DNA of 64,000 nucleotides from the NCBI GenBank assembly GCA_025057615.1, contig JANXBF010000002.1, forward strand, positions 17,937-81,936, written 5' to 3'. Origin of the DNA: Candidatus Calescibacterium sp. (lineage in GTDB: Bacteria > DRYD01). Below the pieces are notes generated by a model. That model saw only the letters and a program-made list of their open reading frames with translations. It did not search any database and was not told where the DNA came from. The position numbers were made by a program, and so were the translations under genes. This document shows positions 40,588 to 49,143 of this stretch, in pieces (within the stretch, counting starts at the first letter, position 1; each line of letters opens with the position of its first letter).

Positions 40588-41274
40588 TTAGACGACTTGT
40601 TTGTCAAAAATTTCTCCGGGTTTGAGAACTATACATTTGGTTTCTGTTTGTTTTTCAACCAATTCTTTGAATTCATAAGGGTTTGCTTTTATTAGATCAA
40701 ATGTGTTATAGTGCATTGGTATTGTATATTGTGGTTGAATAATTTTCACTGCTTCTACAGCTTCTTCTATGTCCATTGTGAAAAGTCCTCCTATTGGTAG
40801 CATGGCTATTTCAATGTTATAGCGGGGGAGTAATTGCATTTCTGCATTTAGGCAGGTATCACCCGCATGGTAGATTGTGGTTTTATCTATGTTTATAACA
40901 ATGGAGGTGGCTAGTCCTGCATAGTTACCCTCAGGAGTTGAGCTTCCATGGAAAGCAGGGAGAAATTTTATGTATCCCCATTCAAACTTTATTTTTCCTC
41001 CCATATAGGCTCCGTTGGCTTCTATACCTTTGTTGATAAAGTAATTTGATAATTCAAAATTACACCATATTTGGCTTCTGAATTTTTTGTATATGTTTTC
41101 CACATCTGCTATATGGTCAAAGTGTCCATGGGTAACAAGTACATAATCTATCTTTGGGAGGTTGTCTATGGAAAGTAATTGGTTGGAGGGGTTGTTATTT
41201 ATCCAGGGATCTATTATGATATTTTTTGAAGCTAGTACAAGAAAACAAGAGTGCCCAATATATTGTATTTTCAT
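40588..41274 (-). CDS. UPF0173 metallo-beta-lactamase-fold hydrolase
   Basis: 228 aa from the ATG at 41274, preceded by GGGGGTGAGAAG; the track start at 41298 adds eight unlikely residues. MBL-fold motifs: IQYIGHSCFLV, IIIDPWINNNPSN, VLVTHGHFDHIADV (HxHxDH), TTIYHAGDTCL and the last metal His in IPMHYNTFD. The layout matches the UPF0173 (YtkL-type) family, metal-dependent hydrolases with unknown physiological substrate. The gene is alone, divergent from the sugar-binding protein gene. Confidence 0.93.
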   Translation of the reverse strand: MKIQYIGHSCFLVLASKNIIIDPWINNNPSNQLLSIDNLPKIDYVLVTHGHFDHIADVENIYKKFRSQIWCNFELSNYFINKGIEANGAYMGGKIKFEWGYIKFLPAFHGSSTPEGNYAGLATSIVINIDKTTIYHAGDTCLNAEMQLLPRYNIEIAMLPIGGLFTMDIEEAVEAVKIIQPQYTIPMHYNTFDLIKANPYEFKELVEKQTETKCIVLKPGEIFDKQVV

Positions 41275-41469
41275 TCTTCTCACCCCCTTGTGAAACATAT
41301 TCTCTAAGGAAATTAATTATACCTTTTACTCTTTTAAAAGTATTGTAAATGTATGAATGGATTTTTACAGAGTTGTATGAAGAACTTTTAAATTTTTCAT
41401 TTTTTGATTAGGAATTTTTATAAAAATTTTTAAATATAAAATGAGGGATTAATAGAAAGGAGGAAAAAA
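41275..41469. promoter_or_regulatory. Divergent intergenic region, UPF0173 / substrate-binding protein
   Basis: 195 bp, very AT-rich. AATTTTTATAAAAATT at about 41411 is a perfect palindrome and TATAAAAT lies about 25 bases before the SD (AAAGGAGG) of the binding-protein gene. No clear -35 partner. Confidence 0.3.
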
Positions 41470-42732
41470 ATGAAGGTACTTATAACAATAGTATATGTTC
41501 TGGTGTTTTTAACGATAGTTACTTTTGCAGAGGATGTAAGAATTAATTTCTGGCATTCTTTCTCTCCCAAATCTATGACGGGTAAAGCTTTGCAATCGTT
41601 GATAGATGAATTTAATCAAAAAGGTTTCAAAATTAACGGCAAAAAAATATTTGTGGATAGTATCTATAAGGGAGGTCATGGTAGTTTTAATAATCCTTAT
41701 AATTTTCTATTTTCTGAGCTTTTGAAGGCGAGTTATGAGAAAAAGTTACCTCATGTCTCAATAGCTTACGAAAATTGGGTTTCACAGTTTTACGAAGTGG
41801 ATGTCATTAGGGATTTCAACTCTTTTAATAGCACTGAAATTAAGGATTACATTAATAACCTCTATCCAGAGTTTAGACGTTCTTCTGAAATTGATGGAAA
41901 AGTTTATTCATTGAGTTTTAATAAAAGTTTGTTTGTATTGTATTATAACTCTAAATATGTTGATGCTATTCCTACAGATTTTAATAAGTTTATCGTGAAA
42001 TTGGAAGAAATAAGAAATAAAACCGGTAAAGCTCCTTTATATCTTGAACCAAATGAAGATGTTTTTATAATTCTCTACCTGCTTTCTGTTTCTGAAGACT
42101 TTTTCCGAATGGGTTCTAAAATACAACCTTTATTTTTAGGTGAGAACTTACAAAAAGTTACAAGACTTGTAAATGAACTTGAGAGTAAAGGTTTAATAAA
42201 ATGGACTGATAATTCATATGAGGATTTTATAAAAAACCGAGCACCTATAATACTGGCAACTACTAGTAAATACACCGATTTGAAAATGAGAAGTCGTGAT
42301 TACTATATTTCTCCATTACCCGCTGATAAGGGTAAAATATATGCTGCTGGAACAAATCTGGTGATATTTAAGTCAAACGAAGAAGAAGAGCTTGCTTCCC
42401 TTGAATTTATTAAATACCTTGTGGATCCAGTTAATTTGGAAAAGTTCTGCATCAGTACTGGCTATATTGTTCCTACTTTAAGTTATAGCAAAGTTTACAA
42501 TGAATTTTTGGATACAAACCCAGATTACAAGAGAGTTCTTGAATACAGTAAAGATAGGATTTATGTTCAACAGCCTGTATGGGCTTGGGAAAATGTTAGA
42601 TATTTTCTTAACGATTACATGTTATCAGTTTTTGTAAATAAGCTATCAGTAGAAATACAACAGAGAGATTTAGAGCAAAAAGTTAAACAGATAATGGTAA
42701 ATCAGAATTTGAAATATAGAGAGGGGGGATAA
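41470..42732 (+). CDS. Extracellular solute-binding protein (family 1, sugar type)
   Basis: 420 aa. Signal peptide MKVLITIVYVLVFLTIVTFA, then the mature start EDVRINFWHSFSPKSMTGKALQSLIDEFNQ, typical of UgpB/MalE-like lipid-free binding proteins; further motifs include SFNKSLFVLYYNSKYVDAIPT and AAGTNLVIFKSNEEEELASLEFIKYL. It lacks a lipobox Cys. No permease or ATPase subunits are adjacent. SD AAAGGAGG is strong. It should capture a sugar or polyol phosphate in the periplasm. Confidence 0.9.
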   Translation: MKVLITIVYVLVFLTIVTFAEDVRINFWHSFSPKSMTGKALQSLIDEFNQKGFKINGKKIFVDSIYKGGHGSFNNPYNFLFSELLKASYEKKLPHVSIAYENWVSQFYEVDVIRDFNSFNSTEIKDYINNLYPEFRRSSEIDGKVYSLSFNKSLFVLYYNSKYVDAIPTDFNKFIVKLEEIRNKTGKAPLYLEPNEDVFIILYLLSVSEDFFRMGSKIQPLFLGENLQKVTRLVNELESKGLIKWTDNSYEDFIKNRAPIILATTSKYTDLKMRSRDYYISPLPADKGKIYAAGTNLVIFKSNEEEELASLEFIKYLVDPVNLEKFCISTGYIVPTLSYSKVYNEFLDTNPDYKRVLEYSKDRIYVQQPVWAWENVRYFLNDYMLSVFVNKLSVEIQQRDLEQKVKQIMVNQNLKYREGG

Positions 42733-42735
42733 ATA

Positions 42736-42927
42736 TTGAGTGAATATGAAATAAATGAGTATGAATCAAAAGATATGGAGACCGAGAGTCTGGAACGCTT
42801 AATGTTAAAGGAATTTAAGAACATTATAAGAATATGTGATATATGTGGTGAAGAGATGCTTCTTGATGACGAAAATACTTTCATATGCCAAGGATGTGGA
42901 TATCATCTTAAAGTTGATACGAAATGA
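42736..42927 (+). CDS. Small zinc-ribbon protein
   Basis: 63 aa. A polar N-terminal helix is followed by IRICDICGEEMLLDDENTFICQGCGYHLKVD, with two CxxC knuckles 17 residues apart, likely binding one zinc. It starts with TTG three bases after the binding-protein stop, with GAGGGGGG ahead, and lies 35 bases before rimO. Function unknown; similar small ribbons act in transcription or RNA binding. Confidence 0.75.
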   Translation: MSEYEINEYESKDMETESLERLMLKEFKNIIRICDICGEEMLLDDENTFICQGCGYHLKVDTK

Positions 42928-42962
42928 AAGGTATAAAAATATATAAGTAGAATAAAATATAG

Positions 42963-44297
42963 ATGATTAGAACAAAAAATTTTAGCGTCATAACTCTCGG
43001 GTGTTCAAAAAATACCGTTGATAGTGAGCTTTTAATTGCTTCTCTAATTGATAAAGGATACAGGTATTCCGATAACATATTGGATAGTAGTTTTATTATT
43101 ATAAACACTTGTGGTTTTATAAAACCTGCAATAAACCAGTCTTTAGAAACAATCAAAAATGTTGTGAAAACAATAAAGGACAATAAAGTCAATTCAAAGG
43201 TGATTGTGTCCGGTTGTTTGGTAAGTAGGTATAAAAATAAAATAGTTGATGATCTTAAAGATGTTGATGCTTTTTATGATACCAATTCTTTTTTTCAAAT
43301 TCCTTTTGATGTTGAGAAAATAAGGAGCGGTAAAAAAATATTCAGTGTTTCACAATATACCCCAGATTATTCTTCAAAATTGTCCAAATTTGTATCAACC
43401 GGCTATTATTCGTACGTAAAGATAGCAGAGGGATGTAATCATACATGTTCTTTTTGTGCCATTCCTTTGATAAGGGGTAAGTACAAGTCAAGAACTATAG
43501 AAGACATAGTCAGTGAAGTAAAAAAGTTGGTTAACATAGGTATAAAGGAAGTGATTCTAGTTTCTCAGGATACTTCATTTTATGGGTACGATATATATAA
43601 GAAACTTTCTCTAGATAGGTTGTTATATTCTCTTAGTGAGTTGGATGGTGACTTTTGGATCAGACTACTTTATTTATATCCAACAACTTTGAATAAATCT
43701 GCTTTGAATGTTATCGGTCAGTCTCCAAAAATAGTCAAGTATATTGATATTCCTCTGCAACATGTTAGTTCCAATGTTCTTAAGGCTATGAGAAGACCAG
43801 GAAATAAGGATTTCTATAAAGATATGATTTATCAAATAAGGAATATTATACCTGATGTTGTTATAAGATCAACTTTTATAGTTGGGCATCCTATGGAGGA
43901 AGAAGAGGATTTCTTGGAGTTGATGGAATTTCTCAAGGAAGTAAAAATAGAAAGGGCTGGATTTTTTAAATATTACCGAGAAAAAAATACTCCCTCTTAT
44001 TCCTTGCCACAGGTTGATTATAAAACAAAAAGAAAAAGGTATAGTATGGTAACTTCTCTTCAGGATAGGATCCTTAAGGAGTGGTCTCTAAAACAAATTG
44101 GTAAAGTATTTAAGACTCTTATTACTGAAGAGAATGAAGATTACTATGTTGGTAGGGCTTATTTTGATGCTCCAGAAGTTGATTCGAGTATAAAAATATC
44201 GAAAAATAAAAAGAAAAAGATTTTAGTTGGGCAGTTCTATGATATCCAAATAACGGGTTTCGAGGAGTATGATTTTTATGGATCATGTGTTAGTTAG
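42963..44297 (+). CDS. rimO: Ribosomal protein S12 methylthiotransferase RimO
   Basis: 444 aa. Methylthiolates an Asp of ribosomal protein S12. Three parts: the N-terminal MTTase domain (ITLGCSKNTVDSELLIASL, NTCGFI, VSGCLV), the radical SAM core with EGCNHTCSFCAIPLIRGKYKSR (CxxxCxxC at about 158-165), and a C-terminal TRAM domain. The SKNxVDSE and GKYKSR spellings favour RimO over MiaB. It overlaps trpS by 29 bases. Confidence 0.95.
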   Translation: MIRTKNFSVITLGCSKNTVDSELLIASLIDKGYRYSDNILDSSFIIINTCGFIKPAINQSLETIKNVVKTIKDNKVNSKVIVSGCLVSRYKNKIVDDLKDVDAFYDTNSFFQIPFDVEKIRSGKKIFSVSQYTPDYSSKLSKFVSTGYYSYVKIAEGCNHTCSFCAIPLIRGKYKSRTIEDIVSEVKKLVNIGIKEVILVSQDTSFYGYDIYKKLSLDRLLYSLSELDGDFWIRLLYLYPTTLNKSALNVIGQSPKIVKYIDIPLQHVSSNVLKAMRRPGNKDFYKDMIYQIRNIIPDVVIRSTFIVGHPMEEEEDFLELMEFLKEVKIERAGFFKYYREKNTPSYSLPQVDYKTKRKRYSMVTSLQDRILKEWSLKQIGKVFKTLITEENEDYYVGRAYFDAPEVDSSIKISKNKKKKILVGQFYDIQITGFEEYDFYGSCVS

Positions 44298-45276
44298 TGG
44301 AATGAGACCAACCGGTAAATTACATATAGGCCATATATTTGGAACACTCAGCAACTGGGTTAATTATCAGGACAAATATAAGTGTTATTTTATAGTTGTT
44401 GATTGGCATGCTTTAACGACAAATTATGAGAATACTAAGGATATATCTTCAAATGTTATAGAGGTTCTGATTGACTATCTTGCCTTTGGCTTGGATCCAT
44501 TAAAGAGTACTATCTACCTTCAGTCTATGGTTGAGGAAGTTGCTGTTTTACATCTTATTTTATCTATGATAACCCCTATAAGTTGGTTAGAGAGGGTGCC
44601 TTCTTTTAAAGATCAGATACAGCAGCTTGGAAAAAGTATAGCCACTTATGGTTTTTTGGGTTATCCCGTTTTGATGACTTCTGATATACTTATTTTTAAC
44701 GGCAAATATGTTCCGGTTGGTCAGGATCAGATACCACATCTTGAGTTGGCAAGGGAAATAGCAAGGAGATTCAATTTTTTGTATGGGGACACTTTTGTTG
44801 AACCAGAACCTCTATTAACTGAAACACCTTATATTCCAGGATTTGATGGCAGAAAAATGAGTAAAAGCTACAACAATGCGATATTTATAGATGAATCAGA
44901 AGAAGAAACTGAAGAGAAAGTAAAAAAATATATAACTGATCCCCAGAAGATATACAAGCACTCTCCTGGAAGACCTGAAGTTTGCAATGTTTTTACCTTA
45001 CATAAAGCTTTTAAGAATTCTGAAATTGAAGAAATAGAACAAAGTTGTAAATCTGGAAAGCTCGGATGTGTAGAATGTAAGAAAAAACTATCTAAGTTAA
45101 TAAACTCTTCTCTAAAACCAATAAGGGAAAAAAGAAGAGATTTACAAAAGAATAAGAATAAGCTTCTTGAAATATTGATAGATGGTTCTAAGAAGGCTAA
45201 AAAGGTTGCAAAACAAAAAATTGAAGAAGTTAATCAAAAGGTTAATATTGGTTTACTAAGGGGTGTTCAATTATGA
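44269..45276 (+). CDS. trpS: Tryptophanyl-tRNA synthetase
   Basis: 335 aa. Class I synthetase with VSGMRPTGKLHIGHIFGTLSNW (HIGH at about 19-22), YFIVVDWHALTT, PVGQDQIPHLELAREIARRFN and the GRKMSKSYNNAIF loop (about 194). A Cys-rich segment CKSGKLGCVECKKKL near the C-terminus may bind metal or a cluster as in some thermophile TrpRS. The start may be the 44269 ATG (after GAGGAG) or the ATG at 44278. Confidence 0.95.
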   Translation: MIFMDHVLVSGMRPTGKLHIGHIFGTLSNWVNYQDKYKCYFIVVDWHALTTNYENTKDISSNVIEVLIDYLAFGLDPLKSTIYLQSMVEEVAVLHLILSMITPISWLERVPSFKDQIQQLGKSIATYGFLGYPVLMTSDILIFNGKYVPVGQDQIPHLELAREIARRFNFLYGDTFVEPEPLLTETPYIPGFDGRKMSKSYNNAIFIDESEEETEEKVKKYITDPQKIYKHSPGRPEVCNVFTLHKAFKNSEIEEIEQSCKSGKLGCVECKKKLSKLINSSLKPIREKRRDLQKNKNKLLEILIDGSKKAKKVAKQKIEEVNQKVNIGLLRGVQL

Positions 45277-45656
45277 AAAAGATTATGGTAGTAGATGATG
45301 ATCCAAATATAGTTGAATTGGTAAGAAAAATACTAGATTTGGAGGGTTACCAAAGTATAGGAGCGAACGGTTCTAAAGATGCTCTCGTTATTCTTGATGA
45401 GTATTGGAAAGATATTGGTTTAATAATTTGTGACTATATGATGCCTGAAATGGACGGTTTGGAACTTGTGAGAAATATTAGAAAAAATCCTTTATACAAT
45501 GATATAAAAATTATAATGTTAACTGCAATAGATACTTATGATATAATAAAACAGAGTATGGTTTTGGGAGTAGATGATTATATAGTTAAGCCTTTTGACC
45601 CACAGGAGGTTATTAATGCAATAGAAAGGATAAAAGAAGATGAAGTCAAGAGTTAA
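45273..45656 (+). CDS. Single-domain response regulator (CheY-like)
   Basis: 127 aa receiver domain only: MVVDDDPNIVEL (acidic pair), IICDYMMPEMDG with phospho-Asp at about 54, MLTAID (Thr) and DYIVKPFDP (Lys). It overlaps trpS by four bases and the next gene by 17. Without an output domain it must act by protein contact. Its kinase is not obvious; candidates include the soluble kinase at 26 kb. Confidence 0.94.
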   Translation: MKKIMVVDDDPNIVELVRKILDLEGYQSIGANGSKDALVILDEYWKDIGLIICDYMMPEMDGLELVRNIRKNPLYNDIKIIMLTAIDTYDIIKQSMVLGVDDYIVKPFDPQEVINAIERIKEDEVKS

Positions 45657-46299
45657 AGTAATTTTTGTTCTTTTTATTTTTGTTTTTACTGTTGTTTTTT
45701 CTAATGTCAGTACGGTGAAGAAATATGAAAGTAGGGCAGAGTCTTCTTATAGGTATGCCAAAGAGTATGCTTTACAGAGGGATTATATCAAATCGTTAGT
45801 TAGTTATGTTGAATCAATAACTTATTACACTTTGGCTTATCACGTTTATATTGATGAGCTCAAGGATAAGAATAATTTTTTTAGGCTTTCGGATATTGTT
45901 CTTAAGTTATCAATAGAAAGTGATGAAATAAATAAGAAAGCTTTTGAACAAACAAAAGATAATGACAAGAAAAATAATATACTCAATATAAAATCCTCTA
46001 ACTATCTAAATATTGCATCTACTTTGCAAAAAATGTATGGAGTTGATTATAAAATTGCAACGGAAAAATATGAAGAATTTAAGAAGAGCCTGAATGTGGA
46101 AGATAGTATAATATTGGGAATTGCAAAATATTTTGCAAAGTCAATAGATATACAACTCAGCTTAAAAGATCGTATGAAAGCAAAAGAATACTTCTATCAG
46201 TTGAATACATATTATAATACTTTGGATAACAGAATAAGAGACAAATACTCTGTTAAAGAGATAGTTGATTTTTATAGAAAAAAAATAGATAGTTATTAA
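45640..46299 (+). CDS. Exported helical protein between two response regulators
   Basis: 219 aa. Signal peptide KSRVKVIFVLFIFVFTVVFS, then an all-helical domain that looks TPR-like (YESRAESSYRYAKEYALQRDYIKSLVSYVESITYYTLAYHVY). No lipobox. Its position between a CheY-like and a PhoB-like regulator suggests a periplasmic part of the signalling path, but nothing shows this directly. Family not recognised. Confidence 0.75.
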   Translation: MKSRVKVIFVLFIFVFTVVFSNVSTVKKYESRAESSYRYAKEYALQRDYIKSLVSYVESITYYTLAYHVYIDELKDKNNFFRLSDIVLKLSIESDEINKKAFEQTKDNDKKNNILNIKSSNYLNIASTLQKMYGVDYKIATEKYEEFKKSLNVEDSIILGIAKYFAKSIDIQLSLKDRMKAKEYFYQLNTYYNTLDNRIRDKYSVKEIVDFYRKKIDSY

Positions 46300-46311
46300 G
46301 GGGGTGTTTTA

Positions 46312-47001
46312 ATGTCCGAAGCCAAAATACTTATCGTTGATGATGAAAAAAACATTGTAGAATTGATAAAATTCCACCTTAAAAAAGAAAGTTATAGAAT
46401 ATTGGAAGCTTATAAAGGTAGAGATGCTATAGAGGTATATAGGAAAGAGAAACCAGATCTTATAATATTGGACTTGATGCTTCCTGATATGGGAGGTTTT
46501 GAAGTTTGTAAATCAATTAGAAAGGAAAGTAAGGTTCCTATAATAATGTTGACTGCCAAAGGAGAAGAAGTTGATAAGATCTTAGGATTTGAATTGGGAG
46601 CAGACGATTATATTACTAAGCCTTTCAGTCCCAGGGAGTTGCTTGCCAGAATAAAAGCGATACTCAAAAGATCCAGAATGAATCCTAATGAGGCCAATGA
46701 AATTTCTATAGGGCCATTTAAAATAAATGCGACAACGAGAGAAATATACAAAGAAGAAAATCTTTTGGAATTGAAACCGAAAGAATTTGATCTTCTAAAA
46801 TTGTTTTTAACAAATCCTGGTAGGGTTTTTTCTAGACAGTATTTACTTGAACAGATTTGGGGCTATGATTATTTAGGTGATACACGAACTGTTGATGTTC
46901 ACATAAGAAGGCTTAGACAAAAAGTTGAAGACAATCCTGATAATCCCCTATACATTAGAACTGTTCATGGTGTTGGTTATAAATTCGTCATAGAAGAATA
47001 A
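46312..47001 (+). CDS. OmpR/PhoB-family response regulator
   Basis: 229 aa. Receiver domain: ILIVDDEKNIVELIKFHLKKE, LIILDLMLPDMGGFE with phospho-Asp at about 53, MLTAKGEEVDKILGFELGADDYITKPFSPREL; then a winged-helix output domain with LLEQIWGYDYLGDTRTVDVHIRRLRQKVEDNP and TVHGVGYKF. A complete DNA-binding regulator with SD GGGGGTG. It sits just before a kinase-like gene that lacks the phospho-acceptor histidine. Confidence 0.96.
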   Translation: MSEAKILIVDDEKNIVELIKFHLKKESYRILEAYKGRDAIEVYRKEKPDLIILDLMLPDMGGFEVCKSIRKESKVPIIMLTAKGEEVDKILGFELGADDYITKPFSPRELLARIKAILKRSRMNPNEANEISIGPFKINATTREIYKEENLLELKPKEFDLLKLFLTNPGRVFSRQYLLEQIWGYDYLGDTRTVDVHIRRLRQKVEDNPDNPLYIRTVHGVGYKFVIEE

Positions 47002-47003
47002 TT

Positions 47004-48158
47004 GTGAAAAACACAATAAAATATATCGTAGAAATAATAGACATACCTGCATTCGTTACTAATAAAAAACAAAAAATAATTGCTAATAACCAATATTTTA
47101 TTAATCTTTTACAAAACACAGATGTTTCAAAAAATAAGGAATTGAGTGAGCGAATAACCGATTTTATCGAAAAACCCGATAAATTCGTTGATATGATTTC
47201 CAATAAGGATAAAATTAGATTCCTTAAAACATTAACTAGTAATCATAAAATTATAAATTTGCTCTTCTTGTTGGACGATATCGGGTATAAGGTTACACAC
47301 TTCACTTCTTTGAATATTAGTATAGATTATGGTAAACCAATTTTATCCAGTGTTTTCATATTTAGATTATTTACTTCTAGCTTACCGAAGGATAATGAAT
47401 TGTTCATTGTTATGTTTGACCTAAACATTGTTGAATTTTTTAGTAGTATTGTTAGCAAGAAAGAGTTGAAGGAGATTGAAGAAATAAATAAAAAGTACAC
47501 AGTTTTGTTTCAGATAGCTAACAGGGTATTTTCTGTGGTTAAGGGATTTACGGAGACCCTTATCTTGGGTAAATACAAGGATAGTGATTTGATATATAAA
47601 TTCATAGAGGTTATTGATAATCAGGTTTCACAAGGTATAAAAATTTTGTTGAGTTTTAACCTTTCAGATCACATAGGAGATATTAGCTTTCAAAATATTA
47701 ATCTATACAAGTTTCTCAATGATTTAGTAAATAAGTATTCTGAAAAATTGATTAGCGATTATCCTGAGTTGATTTTCGATTATTATATTCAACCTAATAT
47801 ACCTGATTTGTATACTGATCCATCTAAATTGGAGCTCTGTCTTTATAACTTACTTGATAATGCAGTTAGATTTAGAGATGAAAAAAAAGAGAAATGCTTC
47901 ATAAAATTCACAGCTTTTTTCGAATCATCTGTTAATCATATATTGATGATTGTTGAGGATAATGGGATAGGTATGGATAAAGATGAAATATTACAGCTTG
48001 GTCAAATTTTTAAGACTTTCTCTGATAAATCTGGTATAGGATTGGGAATGTATACGGTTTATAAAATAATAAAAGCCATGAAATGGAACATAAAAATTGA
48101 GAGCGAAAAGTATAAGTATACAAAAGTAATTTTAACCATACCTTTGGAAAATGTTTGA
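47004..48158 (+). CDS. Histidine kinase-like protein without the phospho-acceptor His
   Basis: 384 aa, GTG start two bases after the regulator. An N-terminal PAS-like sensor (IIDIPAFVTNKKQKIIANNQYFINLLQ) is followed by a helical pair where the H-box would be; it reads LFQIANRVFSVVKGFTETL with Asn-Arg-Val in place of His-Glu-Leu. The ATPase domain is complete: LYNLLDNAVRFRD (N-box, about 282), VEDNGIGMD (G1) and SGIGLGMYTVYKIIKAM (G2). It could be a phosphatase or allosteric partner for the PhoB-like regulator. No membrane segments. It overlaps csaB by eight bases. Confidence 0.85.
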   Translation: MKNTIKYIVEIIDIPAFVTNKKQKIIANNQYFINLLQNTDVSKNKELSERITDFIEKPDKFVDMISNKDKIRFLKTLTSNHKIINLLFLLDDIGYKVTHFTSLNISIDYGKPILSSVFIFRLFTSSLPKDNELFIVMFDLNIVEFFSSIVSKKELKEIEEINKKYTVLFQIANRVFSVVKGFTETLILGKYKDSDLIYKFIEVIDNQVSQGIKILLSFNLSDHIGDISFQNINLYKFLNDLVNKYSEKLISDYPELIFDYYIQPNIPDLYTDPSKLELCLYNLLDNAVRFRDEKKEKCFIKFTAFFESSVNHILMIVEDNGIGMDKDEILQLGQIFKTFSDKSGIGLGMYTVYKIIKAMKWNIKIESEKYKYTKVILTIPLENV

Positions 48159-49122
48159 TAGCGATATAAAGGAAGTATGTATAATAGGTTATTATGGTTT
48201 TGGTAACATAGGGGATGATGCCATATTGATTGCAGCCTTGGAGGAATATACTAAAGCCTATGATATGTATGTTAGAATACTTGTTAACAAAAATGATTAT
48301 GTTGAAAGGATGTTAAAAGAGTTTCACTTGAATGATAATATTGTTTTATATGATAGATGGAATATAGGGCAAATAGCTGAATCTATACATTATTCTGATG
48401 CTCTGATATTTTGTGGGGGTGGTTTGTTTCAGGATAAAACATCTCTGAAAAGTTTCATGTATTACTTTTTTTTGGCTTTTTTAGCGCACTTAAAGAAAAA
48501 AAAGATAATCATAGAGAGAAATAGTATAGGTCCTCTAAATACTAAAGTTAGCAGATTTTTATTTTCAAAAGTTTTGAATTGGGCAAGCACCGTATCTGTT
48601 AGGGACACTATTTCATATAATTTTCTTGTTCAAAACTATCCTGAATTTTCACTGAAATATAGAATTAAACAAGATTTTGTAATGTCTGATATATCTTCCA
48701 ATATTTTTAAGAGATCTGTTAGTAAGGAAAAAAATTATGACATCCTTTTTATTTTGAGAAAATCTCAAGGGATTGAACAAATAGCAGATTTAATTAATCA
48801 GATTAAGAACGAATATAGCCTGAGAGTAATAGTTTTTCAAGAAGGAGATTTGTTTGTTTTAAAGGATATTATTCAAAATGTCGATTATCCAGGTCCAGGT
48901 AAGATTTACGAAACTCTGGAAATTATTCAATCTTCAAGAGTGGTAGTATCTAACAGGTTACATGGTCTGATTATGGCTTTTATGAACGATATAAAAACTA
49001 TAGGAATATCTACGGATCCTAAAATAGAGGGATTCTGCAAAGACTATAACCTGGATTATTTATGTGATAATGATTATCAACTTAAAGATAAACTGATTTC
49101 ACTCCTGAAAGTTTATTTATAA
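48151..49122 (+). CDS. csaB: Polysaccharide pyruvyl transferase CsaB
   Basis: 323 aa. The family adds pyruvyl ketals to cell-wall or capsule sugars, in some bacteria creating anchor sites for S-layer proteins with SLH domains. Visible: CIIGYYGFGNIGDDAILIAALEEY at the N-terminus, LIFCGGGLFQDKTS (about 88-100), RNSIGPLN and the C-terminal VVSNRLHGLIMAFMND. No SLH-domain protein is in this window. It ends 21 bases from the convergent pnp gene. Confidence 0.9.
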   Translation: MFDSDIKEVCIIGYYGFGNIGDDAILIAALEEYTKAYDMYVRILVNKNDYVERMLKEFHLNDNIVLYDRWNIGQIAESIHYSDALIFCGGGLFQDKTSLKSFMYYFFLAFLAHLKKKKIIIERNSIGPLNTKVSRFLFSKVLNWASTVSVRDTISYNFLVQNYPEFSLKYRIKQDFVMSDISSNIFKRSVSKEKNYDILFILRKSQGIEQIADLINQIKNEYSLRVIVFQEGDLFVLKDIIQNVDYPGPGKIYETLEIIQSSRVVVSNRLHGLIMAFMNDIKTIGISTDPKIEGFCKDYNLDYLCDNDYQLKDKLISLLKVYL

Positions 49123-49143
49123 AAAATATTAAATTACAAATTT

